Assembly (NCBI GenBank): GCA_004764695.1
Contig: SMSO01000031.1
Coordinates: 3,891,048 to 3,955,047, forward strand
Reading direction: 5' to 3'
DNA length: 64,000 bases
DNA from: Schizochytrium sp. TIO01
Taxonomy: Eukaryota; Sar; Bigyra; Thraustochytrida; Thraustochytriidae
Below are positions 61,351-64,000 of this stretch, one piece after another. The notes below the pieces were generated by a model that had not been told where the DNA came from, searched no databases, and worked only from the letters and a program-made list of their open reading frames with translations. Position numbers and translations under genes: made by a program. Every line of letters starts with the position of its first letter. Positions within the stretch are counted from its first letter, which is position 1.

Positions 61351-61460
61351 TGTTCTGCCTCTGGATTTCCGGAGGCACCAATGATTGGTATAAACACAGA
61401 GAACATCAGCATGGCCCCTGAGGAAGGACGACCATTCTAGACCTGAAAGTTACCTGCTTT
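61351..61460 (+). ncRNA. U6: U6 spliceosomal RNA
   Basis: About 110 nt. A 5' stem-loop is formed by TGCCTC(TGG ATTT CCG)GAGGCA at 61355-61376. The ACAGAGA box, which pairs with the 5' splice site, is at 61396-61402. The catalytic AGC triad is at 61408-61410, followed by ATGGCCCCTG-AGGAAGGACGAC, which closely matches the internal stem-loop region of known U6. A run of eight T (61458-61465) ends it, as expected for polymerase III. Between ACAGAGA and AGC it reads ACATC where the common sequence is AGATT. It shows that a spliceosome operates although nearly all genes here lack introns. Confidence 0.92.
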
Positions 61461-61465
61461 TTTTT
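61458..61465 (+). terminator. Polymerase III terminator of U6
   Basis: Eight consecutive T immediately after the U6 3' end. Confidence 0.8.
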
Positions 61466-61930
61466 CCTGGTCTAACCTCAAATAGGCCATTTTAATACTT
61501 CACTCACTAAATAGACTTCTCTTCATTCTTTAAATAATAACAGTAGTTTGGGATGCTTAGTAAGGAGAAAAGGATGTACAGGACAAGGTGTTTATTCGCC
61601 CTAACTAGTCGATCTTATTACGCCAAATCTAAAATAATGAGTGACTTTCTGATGGCAAAAGTGATAAGTTCATCTTACAGCGTGAGCCTTAATTGCAAAA
61701 TTGAGATAGGCTTCATGAGAAAGTGTTTGACCAGAAATCACTAGGTTAGCCTGCCTCTATCAGATGGCACTTTACTAACATTTTTTTCTGTTTCTCGTGT
61801 TTTATTTTTGTTTATTCATTGGCAGGTTAATTTTATTATTTAATTTATATATGATGTATATATGATGGGTCATATATATCTTAAATACTACTAGTAGAAT
61901 ATAGGCATATGCACTTAATTTTTTTAAAGT

Positions 61931-61963
<33 letters not shown>

Positions 61964-63107
61964 GACGTAAACCCTACCACCTTAAAACTACTCTTCGGAG
62001 TTCGCTGTTATATTGCTTTTGTTTACAAATTCAAGTATTCAGGATATCTCTGCTGACTGCTGACGTGAGCCAGAAACTTGGATGTAAATCTTAACGCAAC
62101 TCGGATTTATTTTTACAGAGTTTCTCTAGAATTGTTGATTGGATTGAGTGATGCCCTCCATGGAGAAAATTGGTTTAGGAAGATGATGTGTTGTTGTATT
62201 TCTGGGGATAATTGTTGTGTTTGAGTTACTCGTTCAAATAGAATGAACGGCCGGAGTAATGTGGACAGCGTCGAAATCCAGAGACATGGTAAGAAATTCC
62301 TAGGGCAAGTTCGTTCGAAAGTCTAATATAGTTACTCGTGCGTTGGAATACGGTCTTCCACAGCTTTGCACGGACCCCCGTGAATAAAGGGGCCTTTGTG
62401 CCTAATCTATGTCATAATTGGATCAAGAAAACTCAGGTAGTCCGTATCTACAGGTATCTTCCCCCCTAATTCATCAAATACCAAAAATTGCATCTCACTT
62501 AAGTACAATGAATACCTTGATTCGAATCTTGATGGCAATTTCATTCATGTACCTATATTGTACAACGTTTCGTAAGCCTAAAGCTATTTATTTACTTATT
62601 TATTTATTTATTTTTCTCCAAAAGATAGTAAGATAATAAACTGCATCTATTGAGAAGTATTGTCTCTTGATACCTTTGATGACTTCGTAGCTTTTTTGTG
62701 TGTCATTTTGAAACAATTATACAAAAAAAAAAAAAAAGATTAAGAAGGTAAAGAAGAAGGACATGTGAGACATGAAGGATTGAAGTTCGTTTTCTTGATT
62801 ATGACAGTGTTTTAGCTAAAACAAAAAATATGAACCAGAGATCTGGCCCCAGCTAAGTTAACTCTTTTTGCGTAGGAAACCAGGTTTTCAGCGTTCCGAA
62901 ACGCATTGTTTGAGAAAATATCCGAGAGCCTTTTAGTTTTTACTTATATCTTTTTGCGAACGCACACACATGTTATCCAGGCAGCGATCAATGATTCTAT
63001 TCCCCTTTCATTCGTAGAGATGTGCCAAAGCAACGACAATGAGTTGTTGGCATGTGTTTAAAAAATGTGAAACCGAAATTTGACAGCGAGCTTCTTAGGA
63101 GACGATC
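61466..63107. other. 1.6 kb AT-rich spacer
   Basis: No gene recognised. An A27 run lies at 61935-61961. TTTA tetranucleotides repeat at ~62582-62612. An A14 run lies at ~62723. A GC-containing hairpin-like stretch (GCACGGACCCCC..GGGGCCTTTGTGC) is at ~62367-62402. No tRNA or further snRNA signature was found. Confidence 0.45.
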
Positions 63108-64000
63108 TTACAGGGTCATTGCCACAAGCTCTCGTAGCATCTGTTCATCCTCTTTGCGCACAAACCTCCCCTTGACACGCAAGCGAGAGTCTGCAAAGTT
63201 CTTGCGTACATCATATTTGACCTTTTTCATCCATACACGGTTTTGACGCTTCTGCAAAAACTTTTCAATTCGGCGGCGGCGAGAATCTGGGGAGTATCCA
63301 CCAATATGACCAGTCTGGTTGATGTTTGCAGGGTCTGGCTTGTACACAAAGGCAGGTGGTTGCTCAATTGGAACAGGGGCTGATGTTTTGTGGTCATTGG
63401 TTGTAGAACGAGGGTGCAGGGGAGGTTGTCCTCCCCTGACACTGTGATGCTGATGTGCTTGATGGGCTTGTTGCTGTTGTTGTTGTGCTTGTGGTTGTTG
63501 AATTGGTGGTTGCTGTCTTGAATGCACCTGGGCTTGCGGCGCAGCATGCTGATATTGTTGATATGTTTGCTGTTGCTGAGGAGTTTGTTGATGCTGCACA
63601 GGTTTGACGGTAGGTTTAGGTTTACTAGGCTTAGCCTGCTGTGGTTTAGACACCTTGGGCTTAGAGTTGCGAGACTTGGACTGTGCACTACCAGGCGAAG
63701 CATCCTCGCTCGAGTCTTGGTGCCGAAGGGGCACCCGGGTTCCGCGGTTCCGCGTGTCGTATTGGCTTTGGTGCGGCTGGTTCGGGAGCGTGGCTATGCC
63801 TCCAGAACGTGTTCGAGCGGACCTTCCGTTGTTTCGCATGGCCCCAAAGGAAGACAGCGAGGAAAGTGAGGAAAGGCGTGGCTCGTTGCCGTCTCCCATC
63901 ATATCGGCGCCATCTAGAGCGTCGAATCCAGGGAAGCCTGCGCTGCCGTAAGAGTTAGGTGCTCTACCAGACCCTGTGTTGGCCAAGATGTCTTCGACAC
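63108..64000 (-). CDS. CCT-domain protein (5' part beyond window edge)
   Basis: The frame stays open to the window end, so the N-terminus is missing; no ATG in the visible part is a likely start (the frame's first codon shown as a start is TTG). At least 297 residues are visible. A long Gln/His/Pro/Ser-rich stretch occupies the middle (nt ~63440-63620). The C-terminal 43-residue CCT motif (nt ~63153-63281) reads R-R-R-R-I-E-K-F-L-Q-K-R, then W-x-K-K-V-K-Y-D-V-R-K, then A-D-S-R-L-R-V-K-G-R-F-V-R-K. CCT (CONSTANS, CO-like, TOC1) motifs bind DNA together with NF-Y-type partners. They are common in plants and stramenopiles. A transcription regulator in the nucleus is inferred; a GATA or B-box finger would lie upstream if present. 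Confidence 0.88.
   Translation of the reverse strand, partial: VEDILANTGSGRAPNSYGSAGFPGFDALDGADMMGDGNEPRLSSLSSLSSFGAMRNNGRSARTRSGGIATLPNQPHQSQYDTRNRGTRVPLRHQDSSEDASPGSAQSKSRNSKPKVSKPQQAKPSKPKPTVKPVQHQQTPQQQQTYQQYQHAAPQAQVHSRQQPPIQQPQAQQQQQQAHQAHQHHSVRGGQPPLHPRSTTNDHKTSAPVPIEQPPAFVYKPDPANINQTGHIGGYSPDSRRRRIEKFLQKRQNRVWMKKVKYDVRKNFADSRLRVKGRFVRKEDEQMLRELVAMTL

Noticed and set aside
62218-62320. tRNA gene suggested by GTTCAAAT and GTTCGAAA
   Set aside because: No acceptor or anticodon stem can be formed around them.

Overview
The window looks like nuclear DNA of an intron-poor, flagellated protist. The genes are typically eukaryotic: TTC12-like and Hydin-like ciliary proteins, the retriever subunit VPS35L, PIG-A, CARM1, a mitochondrial calcium uniporter, glutamine-dependent NAD synthetase, a CCT-domain protein and a U6 snRNA. 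Almost all are single uninterrupted reading frames, up to 11.4 kb, separated by AT-rich spacers with microsatellites. A eukaryotic LpxC, the CCT protein and the intron poverty together fit a stramenopile, perhaps a labyrinthulomycete/thraustochytrid. That placement is inference; no taxonomic search was possible.

Layout. 0-7 kb: TTC12-like ciliary factor, a coiled-coil protein, mitochondrial bL21, and LpxC, whose stop overlaps the bL21 stop by 16 nt. 7-10 kb: VPS35L. 11.6-13.2 kb: an unusual polytopic membrane protein with an SH3 domain and a WASP-like VCA tail. 13.5-24.9 kb: a giant ASH-repeat (Hydin-like) protein. 25.9-29.4 kb: LENG8/THP3-like SAC3 protein and NAD synthetase, convergent. 29.4-33 kb: repeat-rich spacer. 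33-34.8 kb: transposase-derived gene. 35.8-37.7 kb: LPCAT with EF-hands. 38.6-41.4 kb: PIG-A and MCU, convergent. 42.1-43.4 kb: unknown protein. 43.4-48.9 kb: gene-poor tract with decayed coding relics. 48.9-53.6 kb: large low-complexity protein with ASH-like sequence and four near-identical 52-residue repeats. 56-60.7 kb: NADPH-cytochrome P450 reductase, a small spliced gene, and CARM1. 61.35 kb: U6 snRNA. 63.1 kb to the end: CCT-domain protein, cut by the window edge.

There is no operon-like functional grouping. Themes are cilium/centrosome (TTC12-like, Hydin-like, possibly the 1593-aa ASH-like protein), mitochondrion (bL21, LpxC, MCU) and membrane lipid/GPI metabolism (LPCAT, PIG-A). The best candidate for something undescribed is the multi-pass membrane protein at 11.6 kb that combines SH3 and an Arp2/3-activating VCA module in one chain. 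Several longest open frames begin at TTG or GTG; for those I moved the start to the first in-frame ATG. I found no tRNA, rRNA or CRISPR array.
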